64,000 bases of DNA from Cycloclasticus sp. symbiont of Poecilosclerida sp. N (lineage in GTDB: Bacteria > Pseudomonadota > Gammaproteobacteria > Methylococcales > Cycloclasticaceae), in the NCBI GenBank assembly GCA_002101205.1, contig LWTM01000074.1:52320-116319 (forward strand). The letters run 5' to 3'. The translations under genes were made by a program, and so were the position numbers. How positions within the stretch are numbered: position 1 is the stretch's first letter; every line of letters begins with the position of its first letter. The notes under the pieces were generated by a model that had not been told where the DNA came from, searched no databases, and was given only the letters and a program-made list of their open reading frames with translations. Positions 28,730 to 40,032 of this stretch are shown piece by piece.

Positions 28730-29751
28730 CCCAACAAATTCACATTAATTTTGCTATAATGCATCATGCAAAAATCATTCTCAACACAGTCCAACCTTTT
28801 CTTTTCAACCGCTGACTTAGACCACCCTATTCTTCATAGTCTTGATGACACAGAAGCCTTGTTGGAATGGTCTGAAATAGAAACATTGCTCACCTCAATC
28901 TATGATTCTAACACGGGGCACCCCAGTTACCCTTTACTGACGCTATTTCGAAGCTTGCTGCTTGGCGTATGGTATCAACTATCCGATGTGCAGTTAGCCC
29001 AGTGTTTATATAGGGACTTATTGTTCCGTAAATTCTGCCGTTTGGAACTTGGTGGTTCTGTTCCAGAAGCATCGACTATAGGGCGGTTTAGAACGCAGTT
29101 GGTTGAACACGATCTATGGGACCGATTGCTAGGTGAGATCAATCGTCAGCTTGAAGTAAAAAACATCATCATGAAAGGGGGTCGCATGAATATTATTGAC
29201 GCGACACCTATAGAGGCGCACCTTATTGTTAGGTGATGAGAGTGCACTGTATGCGGATGCTGCTTATAGCTCACAACAGGCCCGAGATAAGTTAGCTAAG
29301 TTCGGCATGGCCGATCAAGTGCAACGCAAGGGGTATCGAGGTAAACCTTTATCAAAACAAGAGCAAGCCCGCAACAAAGCCATTGCGGTCACTCAAGCAG
29401 GTGGTGAGCGACCCTTTGCCACGTATAAGAGACATTATGGGCTTGCCAGAACTCGATTTATGGGGCTGGGCAAAAATGCAACCGTTTATGGCTTAGCTGC
29501 CATGGCTGCGAACATTCGCAAAGGAGCTAAGTGTTTAACGCTCTACGGTATACCAGAGCCAAGTTATGCGGGGTAGCTGTGTCAAAAACCAGAGAAAAGC
29601 ACTAAAAACAGGCATGAAATCGATTTTTTAGGCATTAAATGACCTAAAGCAACGTATTTGACGGAAAAATAGGAGCGGTCTCATGAAGGTGGATAAAGCT
29701 GTTGGTTGCGCTGTCAGCGCTAGCACCTCCAGTACACGTACTGAGGTCTCA
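28699..29751. mobile_element. IS5-type element copy 2, internally deleted
   Basis: TGAGACCTCAG at 28699-28709 matches inverted CTGAGGTCTCA at 29741-29751. Between them lie the transposase N-terminal half (28766-29236) and C-terminal half (29226-29576) with the middle missing. The left part is about 95% identical by eye to copy 1 at 27310-27678. The 3' untranslated part (29577-29740) is a long non-coding tail. The insertion cut yafQ. Confidence 0.75.
28766..29576 (+). pseudogene. IS5-family transposase, deletion and frameshift
   Basis: N-terminal half: DLDHPILHSLDDTEALLEWSEIETLLTSIY... LGGSVPEASTIGRFRTQLVEHDLWDRLLGEIN... IIDATPIEAH, ending at a stop by 29236. C-terminal half in another frame: LLGDESALYADAAYSSQQARDKLAKFGMADQVQRKGYRGKPLSKQEQARNKAIAVTQAGGERPFATYKRHYGLARTRFMGLGKN. 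The deleted middle would carry the segment between the first and second catalytic Asp. It is not functional. Confidence 0.82.
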
Positions 29752-29920
29752 TTTAATTGTTTTTTTGTGTCTAGCTACACAATTACACTTTACTGCCTCT
29801 AACGCCCTTGTGCTTCTGGTTTGTCCTTGTTTATCAATGGTTTGAGTGGGGCGGCGGGAACTGCCTTAGCGCCTTAACCATTTTATTTATCAATAGATAA
29901 ATAACCCAACTATCGGCTGG

Positions 29921-29943
29921 TGTTACTACCTGTGTTACTAAAG
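29921..29943 (+). repeat. Direct repeat TGTTACTAC-N3-GTTACTAAA, left copy
   Basis: TGTTACTACCTGTGTTACTA recurs as TGTTACTACGAGCGTTACTA at 31189. The second copy flanks the integrase stub at the ssrA end, so these may be integrase arm-type sites or the ends of an excised segment. Confidence 0.4.
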
Positions 29944-30049
29944 AAAAAATCACCTACCAAGCTGAACTCACTCAAAACTCTAATACATTGCTAATATAAC
30001 GTTACATGCTACATTAATATTTAATAGAAGCTATTGCAAAGGTAAAGTT

Positions 30050-30343
30050 ATGGCTAGAAATACATCGGTAATACTGGGCGAGCATTTTCATGAACAACGT
30101 TGGCTAGACCCTGTATTAAAGCAGGAATGTAAGCAGGTGGTGGACTGGAGCCAAGTTGATAAAGATGACTATCTGCTGGCTATGGAGCGCAGCCCCGTTA
30201 AAGATGTTGAAATTAAGGTGTTACTCAAGCAGGCAGTTACTGACAAAATAGATGACAGCAGCATTTATATGAAAGGCATAGATGCCAGTTATTACTATGA
30301 AGGCTATACCCTTTATAAGACCGATGAGATGAATGGCAAATGA
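30050..30343 (+). CDS. ParD N-terminus fused to Fic C-terminus (chimeric ORF)
   Basis: 97 aa. The first ~13 residues MARNTSVILGEHF are the hallmark start of ParD/CopG-type antitoxins. From about residue 14 the protein is the C-terminal tail of a Fic/cell-filamentation protein (YLLAMERSPVKDVEIKVLLKQAVTDKIDDSSIYMKGIDASYYYEGY). Neither the ribbon-helix-helix nor the Fic catalytic loop is complete. It looks like a recombination or deletion scar that stayed in frame, with its own promoter-proximal ParD start. A product is possible but its function is doubtful. Confidence 0.6.
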   Translation: MARNTSVILGEHFHEQRWLDPVLKQECKQVVDWSQVDKDDYLLAMERSPVKDVEIKVLLKQAVTDKIDDSSIYMKGIDASYYYEGYTLYKTDEMNGK

Positions 30344-30401
30344 AAAATAAACTGTTCATCATTTACCACGGTGTGCATTTTAGGAAATGGATATATAGCC
30401 A

Positions 30402-30911
30402 ATGACAAAAAGTGGATCTATAAAGGTCTTTGATGAGCAGAGTATTCGCTCTCTATGGGATGATGAACAAGAAGAATGGTGTTTTTCTGTTATTGATGTG
30501 GTGGCGGTATTAACCGACAGTGATAACCCCGCCGCCTATTGGCGCAAGCTTAAGCAGCGCTTGAAACAAGAAGGCAATGAAAGCGTGACAAATTGTCACG
30601 CTTTAAAAATGCGCGCCAAAGATGGCAAAATGCGAAAAACAGATTGTGCAACGACAGAGCAATTATTCCGTTTAATTCAGTCAATTCCATCACCTAAAAC
30701 TGAACCTTTTAAACTATGGATGGCACAAGTTGCTAGTGAACGTATAGATCAGCTTCAAGATCCTGAATTGTCTATTTGTTTAGTGCCGTATTCTTCTGGA
30801 CTCAGTTATAATGACCTAAAAGGAGTCGACTTATGGGAAGTATATTACACGCTAACGCCACGACCACGCCAAGAATCAGAAAAGAAATACAAGCGTCTAA
30901 CCAGACACTAA
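30402..30911 (+). pseudogene. BRO-N domain protein truncated and joined to IS481 sequence
   Basis: Residues 1-125 are a BRO-N/antirepressor-like domain (IKVFDEQSIRSLWDDEQEEWCFSVIDVVAVLTDSDNPAAYWRKLKQRLKQEG... TEQLFRLIQSIPSPKTEPFKLWMAQVASERIDQLQDPELSI). The rest of the usual protein is missing. After PELSI the frame drifts into unrelated sequence that overlaps an IS481 transposase start in another frame. BRO-N proteins are phage-type DNA-binding proteins also found next to toxin-antitoxin genes in genomic islands. Confidence 0.7.
30833..30911 (+). pseudogene. IS481-family transposase, extreme N-terminus
   Basis: ATG at 30833 after AGGAG encodes MGSILHANATTTPRIRKEIQASNQ, the characteristic opening of IS481 transposases (MGS-x-LH-x-x-A-x-TTPR). 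The match ends within 30 codons. It overlaps the end of the BRO-N frame. Confidence 0.6.
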
Positions 30912-31153
30912 AAGCCTCTTGCATCCAATCTTTTTGAACGGGCTTGCGCTAATGGTATTTCAGGGAATGAGCCGAAACTTAAGTTGGCTCTTTTTTTTGA
31001 GTGTGGACGGTAATAATTAAAGAACCACAGTTTTGAACTATTTGGTTTAACTTTTAAGGACAGCCCGTCACCATCAGAAAGGTTGAATTCCTTTGCTTTA
31101 GGTTTGGCTTGTTTAACTTCTATATTGGTAAGAGGTTTTGTTGTTCTAGCCAC
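30908..31153 (-). pseudogene. Tyrosine integrase arm-binding domain stub at the ssrA 3' side
   Basis: GTG at 31153 encodes MARTTKPLTNIEVKQAKPKAKEFNLSDGDGLSLKVKPNSSKLWFFNYYRPHSKKRANLSFGSFPEIPLAQARSKR, the DUF4102 N-terminal domain of P4-type integrases. It ends abruptly after about 80 residues and the catalytic domain is gone. It lies about 170 bases past the 3' end of ssrA, the favoured attachment site of this integrase class, and points away from it as in integrated islands. Confidence 0.8.
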
Positions 31154-31188
31154 TTGTAGTAACACTGGGGTTGTTGTATTCGGCTTGA

Positions 31189-31211
31189 TGTTACTACGAG
31201 CGTTACTAAAA
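31189..31211 (+). repeat. Direct repeat TGTTACTAC-N3-GTTACTAAA, right copy
   Basis: This is the partner of the repeat at 29921-29943. It sits between the integrase stub start (31153) and the tmRNA terminator (31252), where integrase arm sites are usual. Confidence 0.4.
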
Positions 31212-31251
31212 ACTAGGATTTGATGGTTTATTCTAGGACGCTATAGGCATT

Positions 31252-31285
31252 AAAAAAGCCGCTAACTCTAGTAAGTTAGCGGCTT
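31252..31285 (-). terminator. Rho-independent terminator of ssrA
   Basis: On the minus strand, AAGCCGCTAACT pairs with AGTTAGCGGCTT around a short loop and is followed by TTTTTT. It lies 35 bases beyond the mature tmRNA 3' end, so it ends ssrA transcription. Confidence 0.88.
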
Positions 31286-31319
31286 GCGAGGTTGTTTTAA
31301 GTCTTCCTAAGACCTCTTA

Positions 31320-31693
31320 TGGTGGAGACGGCGGGAATCGAACCCGCGTCCGCAAGCACTCCGCCCTCGGCTCTACATGTTTATCCTATAACTTTTAGTT
31401 TAATTAGTGGCTACCCGATAGGCTAGGAATACCAAAAACGATTCCGGTAAGTTTTAGTAGATCCGCCCCGAACAAGCTTCACTACGATCTTATGAGCTAT
31501 GATGCCTGAATGCCCCGAAGGTCTCTGGACGCATAAGCACGGCTCCAGTCAGACAGCAATCTACTGGTTCTTAAGCAGCGATTGCGTAGTTGTCGTCGTT
31601 TGCAACTATAATTTTTCAGATGTTTTACGAGGTTCCTGAAAGCTCGACATGCACCTAAGGTTTTGCTACCCGCGTCGAAGCCAGGTCGTCCCC
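31320..31693 (-). ncRNA. ssrA: tmRNA (ssrA), tag ANDDNYAIAA
   Basis: 374 nt. The 5' end reads GGGGACGACCTGGCTTCGAC and the 3' end is GGGTTCGATTCCCGCCGTCT followed by CCACCA, so both tRNA-like halves and the encoded CCA are present. The reading frame from the resume codon GCA (31603-31601) to TAA (31573-31571) gives ANDDNYAIAA. tmRNA with SmpB rescues stalled ribosomes and marks the product for proteolysis. smpB lies 770 bases further on the same strand, with a PmoC-like gene placed between them on the opposite strand. Confidence 0.97.
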
Positions 31694-31769
31694 TTTGGTT
31701 TATGTCTGATACTATACCTGACGATAGGTTCATTAAATAGTTTTTAATTTATTAACGGTTAGGAAAATT

Positions 31770-32459
31770 ATGGCGTTTAATAAAAATTTGTTGCTAACGT
31801 TTTTTGTTTTGTGTTGTATGTTGCTGTTGCTTTGGTGGCCAAGCTTTTCAACTTTAGGCGATTTGTTCGGCTATGCAGAAAAAGCCGAATATAAGGGCGT
31901 CTCCTTGCTGGATTTCTTTAAAGCGGAATTACTTGTTTTGGTGACGGTTTGGGGCTTTTTAATATCGTATAAACAAAACCGCGTCGATGATGGTGATCGC
32001 CTTGTGGTGAAACACATTATTCTCATGGTGTTTATTATTGGACAGGTTTTCATGGGGTTTTTTGCTGGCGGCTTTTTGGTGCATCAAGACGTGTCATGGT
32101 ATCAAGTGGTGCACGAAAGCAGTGAAGTAATGCCGTCGCAAGCGGTTATCTTGCTGATTTGTTACCCCTTGTACTTGTTTTTCGGCGGAGGTGCGTATCT
32201 ATATGCAAAAACACGCTTGCCCGCTTTTTTAAGAAATAAGCAGGTGGCTTTTCTGGTGTTGGCTTTTGCACCCTTGGCATTTTTGCCCCATTACAATACG
32301 GACATGATGGTTTTCAACAGCATTGTGGCTGAATTTGCCTATCTGGCCGCGTATTGGTTGTTGAGTATCTGTTGGGCGGTTTTCGGCGTGATGTTTCTTA
32401 TCATTAAGTCAACACAAGAAATTTTCAAGGGTTTGAGTGATCCTTTCGGTGATATGTAG
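31770..32459 (+). CDS. Divergent PmoC/AmoC-like membrane protein lacking copper ligands
   Basis: 229 aa with about six hydrophobic segments (~7-26, 50-66, 82-104, 123-146, 158-174, 186-213). The core HQDVSWYQVVHESSEVMPSQAVILL... FFGGGAYLYAKTRLPAFL parallels the [24 protein letters not shown]... GVAAFLYARTRLPEYA of the canonical PmoC at 60281. At the CuC site Asp107 remains, but the two His are Tyr111 and Gln124. At the CuD site Asn/His/His correspond roughly to Thr/Val/Tyr. It is shorter than PmoC (229 against 263 aa) and shows no PmoA or PmoB neighbour. The family relation is seen in the sequence. The loss of copper binding is inferred from the aligned positions, and the role is unknown. Confidence 0.7.
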   Translation: MAFNKNLLLTFFVLCCMLLLLWWPSFSTLGDLFGYAEKAEYKGVSLLDFFKAELLVLVTVWGFLISYKQNRVDDGDRLVVKHIILMVFIIGQVFMGFFAGGFLVHQDVSWYQVVHESSEVMPSQAVILLICYPLYLFFGGGAYLYAKTRLPAFLRNKQVAFLVLAFAPLAFLPHYNTDMMVFNSIVAEFAYLAAYWLLSICWAVFGVMFLIIKSTQEIFKGLSDPFGDM

Positions 32460-32465
32460 GAAAGA

Positions 32466-32939
32466 TTAAGCGTGCTTCATAATGCGCTGTTTTTCACGTT
32501 GCCAATCTTTGTTTTTAGCGGTTGCGCGCTTATCATGTAGCCGCTTGCCTTTTGCTGAACCAATTTCAAGTTTCACGCGGCCTTTTACCCAATACATTGA
32601 TAGCGGCACGATGGTGTAGCCTTTACGTTCAACAAGTGTGACTAAGTTAATCAGTTCTTTGCGGTTAAGTAATAGTTTGCGCAAACGCGTTTGCATGGGG
32701 TTAATGTGCGTAGACGCACTCAGCAGTGGGGATATATGGGCACCTACAAGCCATGCCTCGCCATTTTTTAAGGATACATGGCTTTCTTTTAATTGTACCC
32801 GTCCGTCACGAATACTTTTAACCTCCCAGCCTTCCAAGACCACGCCGGCTTCAAAGCGTCGCTCGATAAAGAAGTCGTGGGTTGCTTTTTTGTTAGACGC
32901 GATATGGTTTGGGTGTGTTTTTTTCTTTTTTCCAGCCAT
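32466..32939 (-). CDS. smpB: SsrA-binding protein SmpB
   Basis: 157 aa OB-fold protein. [55 protein letters not shown] and the basic C-terminal tail [25 protein letters not shown] are diagnostic. The tail enters the ribosomal A site while the body binds the tmRNA D-loop. It converges with the PmoC-like gene with a 6-base gap. The AUG is MAGKKKK. Confidence 0.97.
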   Translation of the reverse strand: MAGKKKKTHPNHIASNKKATHDFFIERRFEAGVVLEGWEVKSIRDGRVQLKESHVSLKNGEAWLVGAHISPLLSASTHINPMQTRLRKLLLNRKELINLVTLVERKGYTIVPLSMYWVKGRVKLEIGSAKGKRLHDKRATAKNKDWQREKQRIMKHA

Positions 32940-33005
32940 GGGTCATTCTATTCTAGAGGCCCAACAAACGCTATAAAAGATGAATCTCTGGGCTCCAGAT
33001 TAGAC

Positions 33006-33139
33006 CTAATTAGCATTTCACGCGGGGCTATACGCTTTTTTAAGCCCCCTTTTTAACCGATGCGGCTTATGGCAAAGAGAGCGGGCCAAAAGCCTGCTCC
33101 TCGGCGCCTTATCGTCGGCAATCAGTGCTTAACTGAGTT
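33006..33139 (-). repeat. Dispersed intergenic repeat, copy A
   Basis: The inverse complement of this segment aligns with 47072-47206 over about 130 bases (CTCAGTTAAG-x-ACTGATTGCCGACG, then GGCTTTTGG, CTCTTTGCCATA, GCATCGGTTAAA, then AAAAAAGCGTATAG and TGAAATGCTAATTAG). A shorter copy lies at 39614-39693. No open frame is shared. The rest of 32940-33299, between smpB and gyrB, contains nothing I recognise. Confidence 0.65.
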
Positions 33140-33299
33140 ATTCTGCTACAAAGCCGTTGTTTTTGTTCGACTTTGGGTTAAATAGGCGGTGGTTAAAACG
33201 CCGTCAGCGCAACAGGGCCTGGCTCCATTATATGATTAACTTAATTGACATTTAAGTGTTGGCGATCTACATCAACTGAGAACCAACGAAAACAGGGGA

Positions 33300-36793
<3,494 letters not shown>

Positions 36794-36809
36794 TGCTTTA
36801 AAAGCCTGT

Positions 36810-37910
36810 CTATATTCGCATCGGCATAATCACCCAGCGACTACTTTTATCGTTTGGGTTTTCTAAAAGGCAACTGCTGTTGGTGTCAGTAAATGATACC
36901 TGAACCTCTTTTGAATCAATAACATTTAGCGCGTCCATCAGGTAGCTTGAATTAAACCCCATACTTATTTCTTCGCTTTCGTAGTTAATCACAACCTCTT
37001 CTTCCGCTTCGTCTTGCTCTGTATTGTTTGCGTTGATGGTCATTAGGTGGTGGGATAAATCTAACCGGATCCCTTTGTATTTTTCATTCGAGAGTATTGA
37101 AACGCGGGCGAGAGCTGATTTGAACAGTTCTTTATCAATGATAAAACTATGCTTGCTTTCTTCTGGGACGACGTTTTTAAAATCCGGGAATTTGCCATCA
37201 ATGAGTTTTGTATTTAATTGCACGCTTTCAAAACCAAACTTAATGCTGTTTTTTGCAACACTAACATCAATGGCGCCATCGAATTTTTCAATCAGCCGTA
37301 GTAACTCTTGAGCCGCTTTTCTAGGAATAATAAGTTGACTTATTGATTGCTCTTCATTCGAAATGCTGTTTTTTGCTAACGCTAACCGGTGTCCATCTGA
37401 GGCCACGGTCTGTAGTTCCCCCTGAACAACCTCCATCATCAAACCATTCAAATAGTAACGCACGTCTTGTTGGGCCATACAAAAGACCGTTTTACTAAAG
37501 GCTTTGAAAAAAGTGCTCTGGTCTATTGCTATTTGACTGGTGTAGCTTGATTCATCAAATAAAGGGTATTCATCAGCAACTAGTGTTCTTAAGGTAAAAC
37601 GACTTTTTCCCGAGTTTATGAGCAATTCATTTTCTTTAAAAGACAGTTTCATGATTGAATCGTCGGGCAGGGAGCGGCAAATGTCCAAGAGCTTTCTTCC
37701 CGGGATGGTTGTTTTGAAGTTTTCCTTTGTGTCAACCTTCAGCGATGAACTAACTTGAACCTCTAAATCAGAGCCAGTAAGGTTTAAAACCCCACCTTTT
37801 GTCTGGAAATAAATGTTTGATAGTATCGGTATTGTTTGTCTTCTTTCAACAACGCCAAAAACCTTCTGTAAGGGCTCTAGTAAACTTTCTTTATTAATAT
37901 TTAATTTCAT
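36810..37910 (-). CDS. dnaN: DNA polymerase III beta sliding clamp
   Basis: 366 aa with three repeated clamp domains. It starts MKLNINKESLLEPLQKVFGVVERRQTIPILSNIYF, has DGHRLALA in the second domain, and ends SRWVIMPMRI, the standard C-terminus facing the protein-binding cleft. It forms a ring dimer that tethers polymerase III to DNA. The recF start lies 17 bases beyond its stop. The leader at 37911-38076 holds DnaA-box-like sites. Confidence 0.97.
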   Translation of the reverse strand: MKLNINKESLLEPLQKVFGVVERRQTIPILSNIYFQTKGGVLNLTGSDLEVQVSSSLKVDTKENFKTTIPGRKLLDICRSLPDDSIMKLSFKENELLINSGKSRFTLRTLVADEYPLFDESSYTSQIAIDQSTFFKAFSKTVFCMAQQDVRYYLNGLMMEVVQGELQTVASDGHRLALAKNSISNEEQSISQLIIPRKAAQELLRLIEKFDGAIDVSVAKNSIKFGFESVQLNTKLIDGKFPDFKNVVPEESKHSFIIDKELFKSALARVSILSNEKYKGIRLDLSHHLMTINANNTEQDEAEEEVVINYESEEISMGFNSSYLMDALNVIDSKEVQVSFTDTNSSCLLENPNDKSSRWVIMPMRI

Positions 37911-38022
37911 TTTAAATCATTTATTATAGTTATTAGGGAAAGAAAAACGGTTATTAACTTGTTTTTCTTTTATTATTCAATTACTTAGCCTTGTTTAACT
38001 TCGTTGCTTTACGCCTTTAGCC

Positions 38023-38065
38023 TGTGGGTAGCTTGTTGATAAGCATACCACTAACTTTATCCACA
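38023..38065. promoter_or_regulatory. DnaA-box cluster between dnaA and dnaN
   Basis: TTATCCACA, a perfect DnaA box, lies at 38057-38065. TGTTGATAA (inverse TTATCAACA) lies at 38034-38042 and the weaker TGTGGGTAG at about 38024. The cluster lies in the dnaA-dnaN intergenic region, 166 bases long, with AT-rich stretches. It is either part of oriC or a dnaN control region. By itself it does not prove replication initiation. Confidence 0.65.
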
Positions 38066-38076
38066 GACTAAACACA

Positions 38077-39399
38077 TTAATGGGAAAGGGTTCTTAACAA
38101 GTTTATATAATCTTCATCAATCTTTTGGTCCGAGCTGCGCAGCTCTAAAACTTTTCGTGTGGCGTGCAAGACGGTCGTATGATCTCTCCCCCCAAACTGT
38201 TTCCCGATTTCGGGCAAGCTATAATTTGTCAGCTCTTTGGCTAGCGTCATTGCAATCTGCCGCGGGCGAGCGATAGACCTAGACCTATTCGCCGTTAATA
38301 AGTCTGATATTCTGATTTTATAATACTCCGCAACGGTCTTTTGAATATTATCAACACTAATGCGTTTGTTTTGAAGCGCAATAAGGTCTCTTAGGGTCTC
38401 TTTGGCGAACCCAAGGGTTATAGGTAAACCCGTGAAGTTGGCGTTTGCTAAAACACGGCGCAAGGCACCCTCTAACTCACGCACGTTCGATTTAATTCGA
38501 TTTCCCATGAAAAAAGCAACCTCGTCAGCAAGCTCAACGCCACTGCTTGCAGCCTTGTTTTTTAGGATAGCGACCCGGGTTTCTAAATCAGGCGGCTCTA
38601 TAGAAACAGGCAAGCCCCAACCAAATCTTGATTTTAAACGCTCTTCAAGCCCGTTAATTTCTTTAGGGTAACAATCACAGGTCAAAACGATTTGTTTGTT
38701 GTTTTCTATCAAGGTATTAAATGTATGAAAAAACTCTTCTTGAGAGCGCTCTTTTTTAGCAAAAAACTGGATATCATCAATCAACAAAAGGTCTAAGGAG
38801 CGGTAGTGCTTTTTAAAATCATTAATCGTGTTTGTCTGTAAAGACCGAACCATATCAGAAACGAAGCGCTCCGAAGATAAAAACCCCACCTTTACGTTAG
38901 GCTTGGTTTGTATAAGCTGGTTGCCAATGGCGTGCATTAAATGGGTTTTACCCAAGCCCACACCACCGTAAAGAAAAAGTGGATTATACGCGGTGCCAGG
39001 AGACGCGGATACCTGGATAGAGGCGGCTTTTGCAAGCTCGTTCGATTTACCACCAACAAAAGAGTCAAAAGTAAACGAGCCGTTGAGGTTATGCGATACG
39101 GTCTGAGCGTCGGGTTTGTTTGGGCGGGATTTGTTTTTGACTGCTTTAACCGGCGTGCCGCGAGAACTTCCTATTTTAAGATGAACGAGCGTTTCTTTTT
39201 TAGACAACTCTTTAATTATACTGGTTATTTTATCTATGTAGTGATCAGAGACCCAGTCTAAAACAAACTTGTTTGGCGCGTATAAAAAAACCTCCCCGCC
39301 GCTTGACCGAGCCTGTAAGGGCCTAATCCAGGTGCTTATCTGCTGAGGAGGGAAGTCAACCTCAAGCTGCTGCAAACAATTTTCCCAAAGAGATGACAA
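38077..39399 (-). CDS. dnaA: Chromosomal replication initiator DnaA
   Basis: 440 aa. Domain I runs ~1-75 ([26 protein letters not shown]). The AAA+ domain has Walker [17 protein letters not shown] and Walker [26 protein letters not shown]. Domain IV has the DnaA signature [40 protein letters not shown]. It opens the origin for replication. A variant DnaA box TTATCTACA lies upstream at 39458-39466. The usual gammaproteobacterial neighbour rpmH-rnpA is not upstream; feoABC is. Confidence 0.97.
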   Translation of the reverse strand: MSSLWENCLQQLEVDFPPQQISTWIRPLQARSSGGEVFLYAPNKFVLDWVSDHYIDKITSIIKELSKKETLVHLKIGSSRGTPVKAVKNKSRPNKPDAQTVSHNLNGSFTFDSFVGGKSNELAKAASIQVSASPGTAYNPLFLYGGVGLGKTHLMHAIGNQLIQTKPNVKVGFLSSERFVSDMVRSLQTNTINDFKKHYRSLDLLLIDDIQFFAKKERSQEEFFHTFNTLIENNKQIVLTCDCYPKEINGLEERLKSRFGWGLPVSIEPPDLETRVAILKNKAASSGVELADEVAFFMGNRIKSNVRELEGALRRVLANANFTGLPITLGFAKETLRDLIALQNKRISVDNIQKTVAEYYKIRISDLLTANRSRSIARPRQIAMTLAKELTNYSLPEIGKQFGGRDHTTVLHATRKVLELRSSDQKIDEDYINLLRTLSH

Positions 39400-39457
39400 A
39401 TTTAACCTTAATGTATCGTGTTTTATGAACGGTTAAGAATATACTCTAAAGAGAAAG

Positions 39458-39466
39458 TTATCTACA
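39458..39466. promoter_or_regulatory. DnaA-box-like sequence upstream of dnaA
   Basis: TTATCTACA differs from the perfect TTATCCACA box by one base. It lies 59 bases before the dnaA start in an AT-rich leader, in a position suitable for dnaA autoregulation or origin function. Confidence 0.5.
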
Positions 39467-39613
39467 GAAAAACGCTTAAAAAAACAATAAAAAGCAACAC
39501 CCCCTCACCGAGCCTCCGATAGAAGCCACTAAAACGAAGAAAGCCATTAAAAGCGCGGTGACGCAAAGAAAAGCCCTTAAACGGCAGAGAATAAGCAGAT
39601 AAAAGGGGTTTGC

Positions 39614-39693
39614 CTCAATCTTTTTGCCTAGGCCAGGTTGGCTAAAGATGCGGCTTAAAAAGCTTATAGCTCCGTTTGAAATACTAATTAGGC
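39614..39693 (+). repeat. Dispersed intergenic repeat, copy C (short)
   Basis: CTCAATCTTTTTGCCTAGG, then GGCTAAAGATGCGGCTTAAAA and a TTTGAAATACTAATTAGG end, align with copies A (33006-33139, inverted) and B (47072-47206). It occupies the space between dnaA and feoA. The upstream flank 39480-39610 shows no gene. Confidence 0.6.
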
Positions 39694-39724
39694 GCCACCT
39701 GAGGACAGGGGCGGTTAGCAAAAC

Positions 39725-39770
39725 TTGACAGAATCCCTTTATGCATTAGAATGGGAATCATTATCATTAA
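39725..39770 (+). promoter_or_regulatory. feo promoter and Fur box
   Basis: TTGACA at 39725-39730 and TAGAAT at 39747-39752 are spaced by 16 bases, a good sigma-70 promoter. GGGAATCATTATCATTAAG directly after (39753-39771) resembles the Fur consensus, whose core is AATGATAATCATT. Repression by Fur with iron is the expected control of feoABC. Confidence 0.75.
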
Positions 39771-39783
39771 GATTTAAGAATAT

Positions 39784-40032
39784 ATGTCAAGCAGCCCATT
39801 AACAAACACATCATCTTCTTTAGCCGACATCCGCATCGGTAAACTGGCCGTGTTGTGTAAAAACGAGATGGACCAGAAGCTTGAAAAGAAGTTAATGGCC
39901 CTAGGCTTTTCTAAACTTATCCCGCTGCAGGTGACGCAAAAAAGAAAAGGCGGCCTCGTCGTAAGCATTGGCAACACCCGCATTGCGGTAAACGAAGCGT
40001 TGGCACAAAAAGTTATTATTCAAGCGATATGA
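39784..40032 (+). CDS. feoA: FeoA, ferrous iron transport accessory
   Basis: 82 aa SH3-like protein with the FeoA segment ALGFSKLIPLQVTQKRKGGLVVSIGNTRIAVNEALAQKV. It is the small cytosolic partner of the FeoB transporter. The start ATG lies in a 5' AT-rich leader after the Fur box, and its stop overlaps feoB by 4 bases. Confidence 0.9.
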   Translation: MSSSPLTNTSSSLADIRIGKLAVLCKNEMDQKLEKKLMALGFSKLIPLQVTQKRKGGLVVSIGNTRIAVNEALAQKVIIQAI

